Assembly: GCF_021044585.1 (NCBI RefSeq)
Contig: NZ_CP087998.1
Span: forward strand, 1,364,001-1,428,000
Length of the DNA stretch: 64,000 nt
DNA from: Sulfurimonas sp. HSL-3221
GTDB lineage: Bacteria > Campylobacterota > Campylobacteria > Campylobacterales > Sulfurimonadaceae
Reading direction: 5' to 3'
In this document: positions 51,180 to 60,015 of the stretch, in pieces
Layout of the letters: each line of letters starts with the position of its first letter
How positions within the stretch are numbered: the first letter of the stretch is position 1
The notes under the pieces: model-generated
Seen by the model: the letters and a program-made list of their open reading frames with translations, nothing else
Database searches by the model: none
Told to the model about the DNA's origin: nothing
Position numbers and translations under genes: made by a program

Positions 51180-53531
51180 ATGTCAAAAAACTACGTCATC
51201 GGCTACCCCCGCATCGGGGAGAACCGCGAACTCAAGTTCGCACTGGAGAGCTACTGGAGCGGCAAAAGCGACCTTGCCGCCCTTGAAGCGTGCGCATCGA
51301 CACTGCGCCGCCGCCACTGGCAGGAACAGCAAGACGCCGGCATCGGCACGATCAGCTGCAACGACTTCAGCTTCTACGACGCGATGCTCGACACCTGTGT
51401 CCTGCTCGGCGCCGTCCCGGCCCGCTTCCGCAATATCGAAGACGACACCATCCGCTACTTCACCATGGCCCGCGGCGACAGCCAGCGCACCGCGATGCAG
51501 ATGACCAAATGGTTCAACACCAACTACCACTACATCGTCCCTGAGTTCGCGGCCACAGACGCCTTTGCACCGAACGCATCGAAAATCGTCGCCGAATACC
51601 AAGAGGCGAAGGCGGCGGGCATCACCCCGAAAATAAACCTCATAGGCCCCCTCACCTTCCTCGGCCTCGGCAAAAGCGTTGAGAAAAACTTTGACCGCTA
51701 CGCCCACTTCGATGCCGTTGTCGCCTGCTACGAAGCAGTGCTTACGGCCATCAGCACCCTCGACGACCTCGTCACCGTCCAGATCGACGAGCCGCTCCTC
51801 GTCACCGGGCCGGATGCCAAGACCCTGAGCCTGCTCAAACGGGCCTACGACCGGCTCGGCAGCACCGCGTCACAGGTGGAGATCATCGTCGCGACCTATT
51901 TCGAACACGCCTGCGAAGCCGTCGAAGTGCTCGCCCATACACCCATCAGCGGGATCGCCCTCGATTTCGTCCACGGCCCGCGCAACATGGAAGCGCTCGG
52001 CACCGTCGCCCAAAGCGGCAAAACGCTCATCGCCGGGGTGATCGACGGTCGCAACGTCTGGCGCAGCGACCTCGATGCCGTCGGCGACACCCTCGAGACG
52101 ATCGCGCAGACGGTGCCAAAATCCCTCATCGTTCCCGCCACCTCCTGTTCGTTGCTGCATGTCCCCTATTCGCTCGAAGCGGAAACGGCACTGGATGCGG
52201 AGGTCATACAGTGGCTCGCCTTCGCGAAGGAGAAACTGGCCGAACTGAACGTCGTCGCCAAACGCTTTACCGGGGCGGCGCTGGACGATGCGGAACTGAG
52301 CCTGATGCAACTCAGCCGGGAAGCGGTGCACACACGGCAATGTTCCCCGCGCATCCACGACGCCGCCGTACAGCAGCGCGTTGCATCGCAGACGGGGACG
52401 GAACGTACCGAGCCCTATGAAACACGGATCAAGGCCCAGCGCGAAGCGCTGCGCTACCCTCTGCTGCCGACGACGACGATAGGTTCCTTCCCCCAGACGC
52501 CGGAACTCCGTACGCTACGCCGGGACTTCAAACGTGGCGACATCGATGTACAGACGTACGACGCGGGCATCAAAGCCTACATCGACGACTGCATCGCCTT
52601 CCAGGAGTCGATCGGCCTTGATGTACTCGTGCACGGCGAGCCCGAACGCAACGATATGGTCGAGTACTTCGGCGAACAGCTCGCCGGCTTCGTTTTCAGC
52701 GCCAGGGGATGGGTCCAGAGTTACGGCAGCCGCTGCGTCAAGCCGCCGCTCATCTACGGCGACGTCAGCCGTCCCCTGCCGATGACCGTGGGCTGGACGA
52801 CCTACGCGCAGAGCAAAACTTCCAAGATCGTCAAAGGGATGCTCACCGGTCCCGTCACGATCCTCAACTGGTCCTTCGTCCGCGATGACCTGCCCCGTGC
52901 CGACGTGGCCGCGCAGATCGCCCTGGCCATCGGCGACGAGGTCGACGACCTCCAAAATGCCGGCATACGCATTGTCCAGGTGGACGAAGCGGCCTTCAAG
53001 GAGGGGTACCCGCTGCGCCGCGAGAACATCTCCGCCTACGAGACCTGGGCCGTCGACGCCTTCCGCCGCAGCGTCGCCTGTGCGCGCAGCGAAACGCAGA
53101 TCCATACGCATATGTGCTACAGCCAGTTCAACGACATCATCCATACCATCGAGGCGATGGACGCGGACGTCATCTCCATCGAGACCGCCCGCAGCGGCAA
53201 CGCCCTGCTGCGCATCTTCAAGGAGGTCGGCTACAAGCAGGAGGTGGGTCCCGGCGTCTACGACATCCACTCTCCCCGCGTCCCGCCGGTGGCGGAGATG
53301 GTCGTGCAGATCAACGCCCTGCTGGAGGTACTGCCCCAAGAGCAGCTCTGGATCAACCCCGACTGCGGCCTGAAAACCCGCAAATGGGAGGAGGTTAAAC
53401 CGAGTTTGGCCAACATGGTCGAAGCCGTCAGCGAGGTGCGCGCCGCATTTGACGCTATAATCGCATCCAAAAAAGGCGATGCAGCATGGACGAATCCCTC
53501 GAGATCCTCTACCGCGACGAGTGGCTTGTAG
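51180..53531 (+). CDS. metE: Cobalamin-independent methionine synthase
   Basis: A 783-residue MetE that transfers the methyl group of 5-methyl-tetrahydrofolate polyglutamate to homocysteine. The C-terminal catalytic half shows TIGSFPQTPELR, GEPERNDMVEYF, the zinc ligands in HTHMCYSQF, and the distal Cys in NPDCGLKTRKW. It is about 25 residues longer than E. coli MetE. The extra C-terminus (residues after AAFDAII) overlaps the promoter and start of the next gene by 46 bases, and looks like read-through into it. No cobalamin or SAM riboswitch is visible upstream. Confidence 0.95.
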   Translation: MSKNYVIGYPRIGENRELKFALESYWSGKSDLAALEACASTLRRRHWQEQQDAGIGTISCNDFSFYDAMLDTCVLLGAVPARFRNIEDDTIRYFTMARGDSQRTAMQMTKWFNTNYHYIVPEFAATDAFAPNASKIVAEYQEAKAAGITPKINLIGPLTFLGLGKSVEKNFDRYAHFDAVVACYEAVLTAISTLDDLVTVQIDEPLLVTGPDAKTLSLLKRAYDRLGSTASQVEIIVATYFEHACEAVEVLAHTPISGIALDFVHGPRNMEALGTVAQSGKTLIAGVIDGRNVWRSDLDAVGDTLETIAQTVPKSLIVPATSCSLLHVPYSLEAETALDAEVIQWLAFAKEKLAELNVVAKRFTGAALDDAELSLMQLSREAVHTRQCSPRIHDAAVQQRVASQTGTERTEPYETRIKAQREALRYPLLPTTTIGSFPQTPELRTLRRDFKRGDIDVQTYDAGIKAYIDDCIAFQESIGLDVLVHGEPERNDMVEYFGEQLAGFVFSARGWVQSYGSRCVKPPLIYGDVSRPLPMTVGWTTYAQSKTSKIVKGMLTGPVTILNWSFVRDDLPRADVAAQIALAIGDEVDDLQNAGIRIVQVDEAAFKEGYPLRRENISAYETWAVDAFRRSVACARSETQIHTHMCYSQFNDIIHTIEAMDADVISIETARSGNALLRIFKEVGYKQEVGPGVYDIHSPRVPPVAEMVVQINALLEVLPQEQLWINPDCGLKTRKWEEVKPSLANMVEAVSEVRAAFDAIIASKKGDAAWTNPSRSSTATSGL
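53456..53461 (+). promoter_or_regulatory. -10 promoter box inside the metE 3' end, for the TruC-like gene
   Basis: TATAAT, 25 bases before the ATG at 53486, lying within the last codons of metE. Confidence 0.5.
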
Positions 53532-54214
53532 CCGTAAACAAGCCCAGCGGGCTGCTCGTGCACCGCTCCTGGATCGATAAGGACGAGACGCGCTTCGCGC
53601 TGCAGCTCGTCCGGGACCAGATCGGGCAGTACGTCTATCCCGTCCACCGCCTCGACAAGCCTACTTCCGGCGTGCTGCTCTTCGCCCTCGATCCCGATAC
53701 GGCCCGCAAAGTCGGCGAGATCTTCGAAGCCGGGAGCGTCCGCAAGGAGTACCTCGCCGTCGTGCGCGGCTACATTGACGAAGGGGGCCGCATCGACTAC
53801 CCGCTCAAAGAGCTGCTCGACAAGATGACCGACGCGAAGGCGCGCACGGACAAAGAGGCCCAGGAAGCCGTCACGCTCTTTGAACGCCTCGCGACCGTCG
53901 AGCTTCCCATCCCCGTCGGGCGCTACCAGACCGCCCGCTACTCCCTGGTACGGCTGCGGCCCGAAACGGGGCGTAAACACCAGCTGCGGCGCCATATGAA
54001 ACACCTGCTGCACCCCATCGTCGGCGATACCAAATACGGCCGGACAGAGCACAACAACCTTTTCCGGGAACATTTCGGCTGCCACCGGCTGCTGCTCGCC
54101 TCGACGAAGCTCGAACTCCCCCACCCCGTCACCGGGGAGCCGCTCTGTATCGAGGCCACCGTCGGGGAGGTCTTCGCGAGCATTCTCACCGCTTTCGGCT
54201 GGGACGCTGAATAA
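53486..54214 (+). CDS. truC: TruC-like tRNA pseudouridine synthase
   Basis: A 242-residue RluA-family pseudouridine synthase. The catalytic Asp lies in HRLDKPTSGVLLFA, and the C-terminal RPETGRKHQLRRHMKHL motif is conserved. TruC modifies U65 of tRNA(Ile1) and tRNA(Asp). There is no S4 domain, and the length fits TruC rather than RluD. It starts inside the end of metE. Confidence 0.86.
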   Translation: MDESLEILYRDEWLVAVNKPSGLLVHRSWIDKDETRFALQLVRDQIGQYVYPVHRLDKPTSGVLLFALDPDTARKVGEIFEAGSVRKEYLAVVRGYIDEGGRIDYPLKELLDKMTDAKARTDKEAQEAVTLFERLATVELPIPVGRYQTARYSLVRLRPETGRKHQLRRHMKHLLHPIVGDTKYGRTEHNNLFREHFGCHRLLLASTKLELPHPVTGEPLCIEATVGEVFASILTAFGWDAE

Positions 54215-54260
54215 TATTTTTTAATTTCTTACTCCCGATCTTCCCTTAACAACACAGTGG

Positions 54261-54266
54261 CATAAT
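54261..54266 (+). promoter_or_regulatory. -10 promoter box for the cytochrome gene at 54297
   Basis: CATAAT, 30 bases before the ATG. AAAGGA follows at 54285-54290. Confidence 0.4.
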
Positions 54267-54296
54267 GAAAAATAACGTCCGTGTAAAGGAGTGCCG

Positions 54297-54689
54297 ATGA
54301 AACCGATAATCCTGCCTCTTCTCCTCGCCGCATCGCTTTTTGGCGCGGACGGCTACAAGATCTACGAGCAGCACTGCGCCTCCTGCCATATGGTCATGCT
54401 CCCGCTTGAAGAACCGGCGCGCGGCCAGCAGAAGGCGAAGATGAAAGCGCCGACGATGCGCATGGTCGCCATGCGGCTGAAGATGATGATCCATATCCAC
54501 AACGAGGATGAAGATATCCAGCGCAAAGTCGTCAAAGCCTTTGTCAAGGAGTACATCGACGATCCCGACGAAGAGTACGTTCTGTGTCTGCCGGAGATGG
54601 TGGAAAAGTTCGGGGTGATGACGCCCGTCAAAGGGTTGACGAACGCTGAAAAAGAGGCAGTGGCCGAATGGCTCTGGGAGCAGTTCTAG
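54297..54689 (+). CDS. Periplasmic c-type cytochrome
   Basis: A 130-residue protein with signal peptide (ILPLLLAASLFGA) and one heme c site, CASCH, near residue 25, followed by HMVMLPLEEP. It is Met-rich (KMKAPTMRMVAMRLKMMIH), which makes the axial ligand hard to assign. It probably carries electrons in the periplasm. I use the ATG at 54297 with AAAGGA six bases upstream. It is convergent with dsbD, a thiol system needed for cytochrome c maturation. Confidence 0.82.
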   Translation: MKPIILPLLLAASLFGADGYKIYEQHCASCHMVMLPLEEPARGQQKAKMKAPTMRMVAMRLKMMIHIHNEDEDIQRKVVKAFVKEYIDDPDEEYVLCLPEMVEKFGVMTPVKGLTNAEKEAVAEWLWEQF

Positions 54690-54699
54690 GCGCTGTGCG

Positions 54700-56502
54700 T
54701 TAGAGCGAGCGCAGGTGTTCCAGGAAAGCTTCGGGCGGCTTGTAGCCGATCAGCGTCTTCTCCTTCATCAGTTTCCCTGTTTCATCAAAGAAGAGGATGC
54801 CCGGAGGGCCGTAAAGTCCGAAGTTTTTCGTCAGCGCCCGTTCGGGGTCGCTGTTCTCCGTCACGTCCGCCTGCACCAGGACAAAATCCTGCAGAGCCGC
54901 CACGACACGCGGGTCGGCGAAGGTGATCTCCGCATACTCCTGGCAGGCCGCGCACCACGTGGCGGAAAAGTCCAGCATCACCTTTTTCCCTTTGTTGGCG
55001 GCGATGACCTGCTCCAGTTCCGCTTCGGAGTGGATCACCTCGAAGGCCACCTCTGTTGCAGCGACAGGCGCAGCAGCGGTGTCCTGCGTGCACATTTTGA
55101 CTTCAAACCCTTTGAGAGGGTGTGTCATCGACGTCCCCCCCGAAAGCGCCCCGACGAGCAGGATCGTGCCGTAAAGCATGAAGACGATGCCGATCGCCTT
55201 GATAAAAGAGTGCATTGAACGGCGGACGCCGCCGTGGATCGGTTCGAAAGCCCCGAGGTAGACGGCGGCGACGATGAAGTAGATCGCCCAGAGCATCATC
55301 GTGATCCAGTCCGGGATCACCCGCGATACCATCCAGATGGCGACACCGATCATCACGGCGCCGAAGACCTCCGTGACAATGTTCATCCAGCCGCCCGGTT
55401 TCGGCATGAACCTGCCGGCGCCCAGGCCGATGAGCAGCAGCGGGACCCCCATCCCGAGGCTCATGACAAAGAGGGCGACGCCGCCGAGAGCCGCATTGCC
55501 CGTCTGGCCGATGTAAATCAGCGCCGCCGCCAGGCCGGGGGCCACGCAGGGGCCGACGATAAGCGCACTCAAAAAGCCCATCACCGCGACGCCGGTAAAT
55601 CCGCCCTTTTCACCCGCCTTGTCCGAAAAACGCGACAGACGCGTCTGCAGCGTCGCCGGGAGCCCGATCTCGTAAAACCCGAACATGGAAAATGCCAGCG
55701 CAACAAAGATCAGCGCGAATGCCCCGATGGCCCACGGGTTTTGCAAGATCACCTGCAGGTTCTCTCCGAAAAGGCCGGCCATGATCCCGGCGATCGTATA
55801 GGCGAAGGCCATCGCCAGGACGTAAACCAGCGAAAGGGTGAACCCGCGACGGGCCGTCAGCCTCTCCCCCTGCGACACGATAATGGAGGAGAGGATCGGG
55901 ATCATCGGAAAGATGCACGGGGTCAGCGAAAGTGCAAGTCCAAAGCCGAAGAAGAGGGCCAGGATCGCCCAGAGGCTGCCGCCTTTGAGCGTATCGACGA
56001 TGATGTCCGTTTCGCTCTCACCCTGCGCGGCGGCCGGAGCCTTCGGCTTTTCAGGTGCTTCGGCAGCCGCCGATCCAAGTTTGGCGAGGTCGACGTCGAA
56101 GGTGTACTCTTTGTTCTGTGGCTCGTAACAGAGCCCGCGCTCCGAACAGCCCTGGAACGCGAGAGCGACGGTGACGGGGACTATGCCCGTTTTCTGCGAC
56201 GATGTGAGGATAATCTCGACGGGTACGTTGTGAAGGTGGACCATGTCGCCGTCATGCTCTTCCGCAACGCTGTTGACCTTCACTTCGGAGATGGAGACCC
56301 CAGAGGGCGCCTTGACTTTGGCATCGAGCTTGTCCGCATAGACATAGATGCCCTCGCCCAGTTCGATGTCGATGGCGATGTGCTGGTTGTCAAGCAGGGA
56401 AGCCTTGGGCTTGAATGCCTCTTCGGGCATCAGGAAACTGCTCTGAAAGGCGAAGAGGAGCGTCGCCGAAAGCAGGGTAAAAAACGCGAGGAACCGTTTC
56501 AC
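54700..56502 (-). CDS. dsbD: Thiol:disulfide interchange protein DsbD
   Basis: A 600-residue three-domain protein that passes electrons from cytoplasmic thioredoxin to periplasmic thiol proteins. The signal peptide is followed by the N-terminal immunoglobulin-like domain with its Cys pair in CSERGLCYEP. The eight-helix membrane domain has Cys in LTPCIFPM and VGPCVAPG. The C-terminal thioredoxin-like domain has WCAACQEY. I use the GTG at 56502 with AAAGG upstream, since the longer ATG version adds residues before the signal peptide. It is needed for cytochrome c assembly, and lies next to a cytochrome gene. Confidence 0.92.
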   Translation of the reverse strand: MKRFLAFFTLLSATLLFAFQSSFLMPEEAFKPKASLLDNQHIAIDIELGEGIYVYADKLDAKVKAPSGVSISEVKVNSVAEEHDGDMVHLHNVPVEIILTSSQKTGIVPVTVALAFQGCSERGLCYEPQNKEYTFDVDLAKLGSAAAEAPEKPKAPAAAQGESETDIIVDTLKGGSLWAILALFFGFGLALSLTPCIFPMIPILSSIIVSQGERLTARRGFTLSLVYVLAMAFAYTIAGIMAGLFGENLQVILQNPWAIGAFALIFVALAFSMFGFYEIGLPATLQTRLSRFSDKAGEKGGFTGVAVMGFLSALIVGPCVAPGLAAALIYIGQTGNAALGGVALFVMSLGMGVPLLLIGLGAGRFMPKPGGWMNIVTEVFGAVMIGVAIWMVSRVIPDWITMMLWAIYFIVAAVYLGAFEPIHGGVRRSMHSFIKAIGIVFMLYGTILLVGALSGGTSMTHPLKGFEVKMCTQDTAAAPVAATEVAFEVIHSEAELEQVIAANKGKKVMLDFSATWCAACQEYAEITFADPRVVAALQDFVLVQADVTENSDPERALTKNFGLYGPPGILFFDETGKLMKEKTLIGYKPPEAFLEHLRSL

Positions 56503-56607
56503 AGAAAGCCTTTGTGACGAAATTGGCCCACATTTTAGCGCAAGAAGCAAAAACAAAACAGTAACACGTCCCCATCTGCGGGGGGTTAAGCTTTCAGCGC
56601 GGGCATG

Positions 56608-58434
56608 TCACTTCAGGATCGGGAGCAGTCGGGCGTAGAAACAGGCGGCATGCTGCACGGCATCGACACGGATCCACTGGCGCGTCAGTTTGAAACGGAA
56701 GCTGCCGACGCTGCGCTCGGGGTAGCGGTGGGCGTACGCGGATTCGGGCGTATTGAAGGTGGCGAGCAGCCCCCGCGCCGCCAGGAGCATGGGACCGAGG
56801 ATGTGCGTCATCTGCGCCTTTTCACCGCGCTGCCGCGCCAGCCGGAAGGCCGCCATCAGCCCTTCGCAGCGTGAACCGTCATGGTAGACGTGGTCACCGA
56901 AACGGTAGTAAAAACCGCCGGCATAATCGGGACAGAGCGCATCATCAGGCGTGTACATATGGCGGATCATCTGAGCCGCGTCCCCGTATACGAAGGCCCG
57001 GTGGGCATCGGTGACGACGCCTTCGATCCCGTCCCAGGCTTCGATCGCCTGCATCAGCCAGCTGTCCGCCGGCAGCGGCTCGAAGAGATCGGCATAGCGC
57101 TTCGGACGGATATGGATGAGAAAATCAAGTGCCCGGCGGCTCTCATGCCGGATGCGCGCTTTCAATTCATCCGACCCGTCGCCGTATGCATGGAAAAGCG
57201 CCAGGCCAAGCAGCGCCTCGCCGGGGTAGTAAAAGGAGAAGAGGCCCCGCTTCGTCTTGTCATCGATGCCGACCAGCGGCGCCCCCTTCCCGAAACGCGG
57301 ATGGCGGTAGTAGCCGATCAACTCCCCCTCCCCGTCGATGCGGCTGAGCAGGTGCCCTACAAGTCCCTCTTCATAGCGCCCGTAACGCCCGTCGCCGCTG
57401 AGATGCCGGTAGCGCATCAGGGCGGCCAGCCCTATGCCGGCACCCCCGAGCTTGGACTTCTTGTTATAGAAGGGGTAGCAGCGATACCCCTCCGCATCTT
57501 CCTCTTCTTGCAGCGTCGTTACGAAATAATCGATGGAGCGGCGCGCCGCCTCCAGCAGACGGCGCTCTTTGAAGAGCGTATACCCCTCGAGCAGGGTGAT
57601 CGTCGCGCCGCTGTGGCGCAGAATGTTGTAATACGCCGGGTTCTTCGGGTGCTGAAAATCGGCTTCGCTGTCGCGCAAGGGATCGTAATAGTAGAGGAAG
57701 CGTCCGTCGCGCCGCATATTGTCCGCCAGCCAGCCGATGCTCTCGCGCAGCACGCTCTCCACGGCGCCGGCCGAAAGGGCAAAAGGCGCCGGCAGCCCCC
57801 GGTACAGTGGAAGGGATTTCTCTTCATAGGTGATGACGGCAACGCTTTTCAGGAGACTGCACTGCAGCGGCACTCCGCGCATCATCGCGGCGCGTTGCTC
57901 CTCATCCTGCCCCTTTTGTGCCAGACCGAAACGCCTGGCAAGGAAGTCCAGCAGTTGCGTCACGCTCATGATGCTGTGGGTCACGGCATCGGAGGGCATG
58001 ACGTAACGCACCTTCCCCTCATACACGCAGCGCACGCCCGTCACCCCGGGCTCATATCGTGCCGGCGACACCTCCATCCACGTCAGCTCTTCCAGACGGC
58101 AGGGCACCTCCTCTGTCACCATCTCGACCATGATCCGACAGACGGAGGGGTCGGAAACATGGAAGGCCTCAAAGCCTTTGCGTTTGCGCACTCCCGCCAC
58201 GGCGCGGCGTATGCCCTCCGCCAGCGAACGGCGCCGCGATCCCCAGCGCAACGGCTTCTCGCCGCGCTGGAAAAGCGTAACATAAAGCTGCGAGCAGGAG
58301 GGATCAAAGCTCCGTGCAAACCGTTTGGGAAGCAGAAATTCCGAGGGCTCTCCCGCTAGCATCTTCCGAAGCGCCCCAAAAAACTGCATCTCATCTGCTG
58401 TTTCCACGCCGGAGACCGCGTGCGGTACCGTCAT
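56608..58434 (-). CDS. Large protein with putative alpha/alpha-barrel domain
   Basis: A 608-residue soluble protein. The N-terminal 220 residues include a strand/helix region (EEVPCRLEELTWMEVSPARY, YVMPSDAVTHSIMSVTQLLD) that weakly resembles AMMECR1-like domains. From about residue 225, repeated helical hairpins with aromatic and Gly-rich turns (FLYYYDPLRDSE, GGAGIGLAALMRYR, LFSFYYPGEALLGLALF) resemble six-hairpin glycosidase or epimerase folds. No signal peptide is present. AAGGAG precedes the ATG. It follows the secretion-linked repeat protein on the same strand, so a role in modifying surface carbohydrate is possible but unproven. Confidence 0.6.
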   Translation of the reverse strand: MTVPHAVSGVETADEMQFFGALRKMLAGEPSEFLLPKRFARSFDPSCSQLYVTLFQRGEKPLRWGSRRRSLAEGIRRAVAGVRKRKGFEAFHVSDPSVCRIMVEMVTEEVPCRLEELTWMEVSPARYEPGVTGVRCVYEGKVRYVMPSDAVTHSIMSVTQLLDFLARRFGLAQKGQDEEQRAAMMRGVPLQCSLLKSVAVITYEEKSLPLYRGLPAPFALSAGAVESVLRESIGWLADNMRRDGRFLYYYDPLRDSEADFQHPKNPAYYNILRHSGATITLLEGYTLFKERRLLEAARRSIDYFVTTLQEEEDAEGYRCYPFYNKKSKLGGAGIGLAALMRYRHLSGDGRYGRYEEGLVGHLLSRIDGEGELIGYYRHPRFGKGAPLVGIDDKTKRGLFSFYYPGEALLGLALFHAYGDGSDELKARIRHESRRALDFLIHIRPKRYADLFEPLPADSWLMQAIEAWDGIEGVVTDAHRAFVYGDAAQMIRHMYTPDDALCPDYAGGFYYRFGDHVYHDGSRCEGLMAAFRLARQRGEKAQMTHILGPMLLAARGLLATFNTPESAYAHRYPERSVGSFRFKLTRQWIRVDAVQHAACFYARLLPILK

Positions 58435-58484
58435 CCCTTCTCCTTCACATGCCCTCGGGCATCCATGCTGTTATCAGCTCTTAC

Positions 58485-58506
58485 AAAAAAATGCCAGATA
58501 GGCACC
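58485..58506 (-). terminator. Possible intrinsic terminator after the retention-module gene
   Basis: On the minus strand TGCC-TATCT-GGCA forms a short hairpin followed by seven T's, 35 bases after the stop codon. The stem is only four or five pairs. Confidence 0.45.
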
Positions 58507-58540
58507 CTTTGGTAAAAGCGGAGCGGGACGAGCCCGCCGC

Positions 58541-59935
58541 TTAGACAACGCTGTCCGGATCCGGATCCACATCCAGATCGTCCAGATCGCTGTCGTCGAA
58601 GAGGTCGAAGTCCTCCGCATCCATCGCACCATGGCCACCGCCGCCCTGTCCGGGGTTACTGTCGTCGTCATGGTCCTCATCGTTGCCGTGACCGTTATCA
58701 TGGTCGTCATCGCTGTCCGTATCGGTGTCAGTGTCAGTATCACTGTCGGTGTCTGTGTCCGTATCGGTGTCTGTGTCCGTATCGGTGTCTGTATCGGTGT
58801 CTGTGTCTGTATCCGTATCGGTGTCAGTATCCGTGTCGGAATCATCGTCCGTATCGGCACCGTGACCGCCGCCGCCCTGACCCGGGTTGCTGTCGTCGTC
58901 GTGGTCATCGTCGTTGCCGTGGCCGTTGTTGCCGTCATCGTCATCCGTGTCTGTATCCGTATCAGTATCCGTATCAGTGTCGGTATCCGTATCGGTGTCT
59001 GTATCCGTGTCAGTGTCGGTATCCGTATCGGTGTCTATATCCGTGTCAGTATCCGTGTCGGAATCATCGTCCGTGTCGGCACCGTGACCGCCGCCACCCT
59101 GACCCGGGTTGCTGTCGTCGTCATGGTCATCGTCGTTGCCGTGGCCGTTGTTGCCGTCATCGTCATCGTCGGAATCATCGTCCGTATCGGCACCATGGCC
59201 GCCGCCGCCCTGACCCGGGTTGCTGTCGTCATCGTGGTCATCGTCATTACCGTGACCGTTGTTGCCATCGTCATCGTCATCGTCGTCATCGTCATCATCG
59301 TTATCGGTGTCAGTGTCGGTGTCTGTGTCTGTATCCGTATCGGTGTCTGTATCCGTATCGGTGTCAGTGTCCGTATCGGTGTCTGTATCTGTATCCGTGT
59401 CTGTATCAGTATCGGTGTCTGTATCTGTATCCGTATCGGTGTCAGTGTCTGTATCCGTATCGGTATCAGCCGCCGGACGGGCATCCGCCGGATTGCCGAT
59501 ATCTGCGCTCGCAAAACCACGGGCACCCACTTCGTCACCCTCCTGATCGGCACCGACGTCACCCCGCGCGTCATCACGCTGTTCATAGATGGCGCCGTTG
59601 CTCAGTCCGCTGCCCTGGCCACCGCCCTGACCTGCTGCAGTCGCACCCATATCGCCACCCATCAGGGCGGTTTCGAGGGCGGTAACATCACCGATCAGCG
59701 CATCGTTTTCCGCCGTATCGACTGTTACGCTGCTGTCGAGTACGACATGTTCGTGTGAGCCGATCTCAACGGTATGGCCGTTATCAAGACTCAGGACGAT
59801 CCCGCCTTCGCCGGTGATCACGATGTCATTTTCGTGGATGATATCCCCGGATACAGCGATCCTTTCGTGGCCGCCCGGTCCAATCACTTTCACAACGCCT
59901 TCAATTGCCGTTACCATTCCGATTGCAGTTGCCAT
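58541..59935 (-). CDS. Miniature LapA-like retention-module protein with Asp-Thr repeats
   Basis: A 464-residue acidic protein. Residues 1-75 form the N-terminal retention module of LapA-type adhesins (GVVKVIGPGGHERIAVSGD, VSLDNGHTVEIG-like strands). This module plugs the type I exporter. A LapG-type cleavage motif, TAAG (residues 99-102), follows. The rest is long Asp-Thr tracts and four GNNGHGNDDDHDDDSNPGQ modules ending GGGGHGA. There are no clear RTX nonapeptides and no recognised type I C-terminal signal. It would be exported by the adjacent transporter, held at the outer membrane, and released by a LapG protease. Acidic repeats probably bind calcium. AAGGAG precedes the ATG. Confidence 0.8.
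   Translation of the reverse strand: MATAIGMVTAIEGVVKVIGPGGHERIAVSGDIIHENDIVITGEGGIVLSLDNGHTVEIGSHEHVVLDSSVTVDTAENDALIGDVTALETALMGGDMGATAAGQGGGQGSGLSNGAIYEQRDDARGDVGADQEGDEVGARGFASADIGNPADARPAADTDTDTDTDTDTDTDTDTDTDTDTDTDTDTDTDTDTDTDTDTDTDTDTDTDTDTDNDDDDDDDDDDDGNNGHGNDDDHDDDSNPGQGGGGHGADTDDDSDDDDDGNNGHGNDDDHDDDSNPGQGGGGHGADTDDDSDTDTDTDIDTDTDTDTDTDTDTDTDTDTDTDTDTDTDTDDDDGNNGHGNDDDHDDDSNPGQGGGGHGADTDDDSDTDTDTDTDTDTDTDTDTDTDTDTDTDTDTDSDTDTDTDTDSDDDHDNGHGNDEDHDDDSNPGQGGGGHGAMDAEDFDLFDDSDLDDLDVDPDPDSVV
58700..59470 (-). repeat. Asp-Thr hexanucleotide tracts with four Gly/His/Asn modules
   Basis: Three long tracts of a six-base unit encoding Asp-Thr (about 59300-59468, 58945-59070 and 58715-58850) alternate with near-identical modules at about 59188-59268, 59080-59157, 58858-58933 and, at the C-terminal end, 58628-58703. 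Units vary only at third positions (GTATCC, GTGTCA, GTATCG types on the plus strand). Slippage would change length by whole Asp-Thr units, so the frame is kept. Confidence 0.85.
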
Positions 59936-59964
59936 CTCATCTCCTTTTGATGTATCTTAGCTGT

Positions 59965-59970
59965 ATTATA
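59965..59970 (-). promoter_or_regulatory. -10 promoter box for the retention-module gene
   Basis: TATAAT on the minus strand, 29 bases before the ATG. It lies in an 80-base AT-richer gap after the LuxR-type gene. Confidence 0.6.
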
Positions 59971-60015
59971 GGCATTAACCGTCCCACAGCTCAATACTAC
60001 TTTCGTATGAATTTG

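Noticed and set aside
58449-58462. Palindrome ATGCCCTCGGGCAT as a regulatory hairpin before the 608-residue protein gene
   Set aside because: The loop is too tight for a stable full stem, and no partner element or terminator context was seen.
58700-59470. CRISPR-like repeat array
   Set aside because: The repeats are a continuous in-frame six-base unit with no regular spacers, and no cas genes are present.
58631-59758. Plus-strand ORF of 375 codons rich in Val, Ser and Ile across the repeat tracts
   Set aside because: It is the antisense reading of the Asp-Thr hexamer repeats, which keeps many frames open. It lacks a ribosome-binding site and any recognisable domain.
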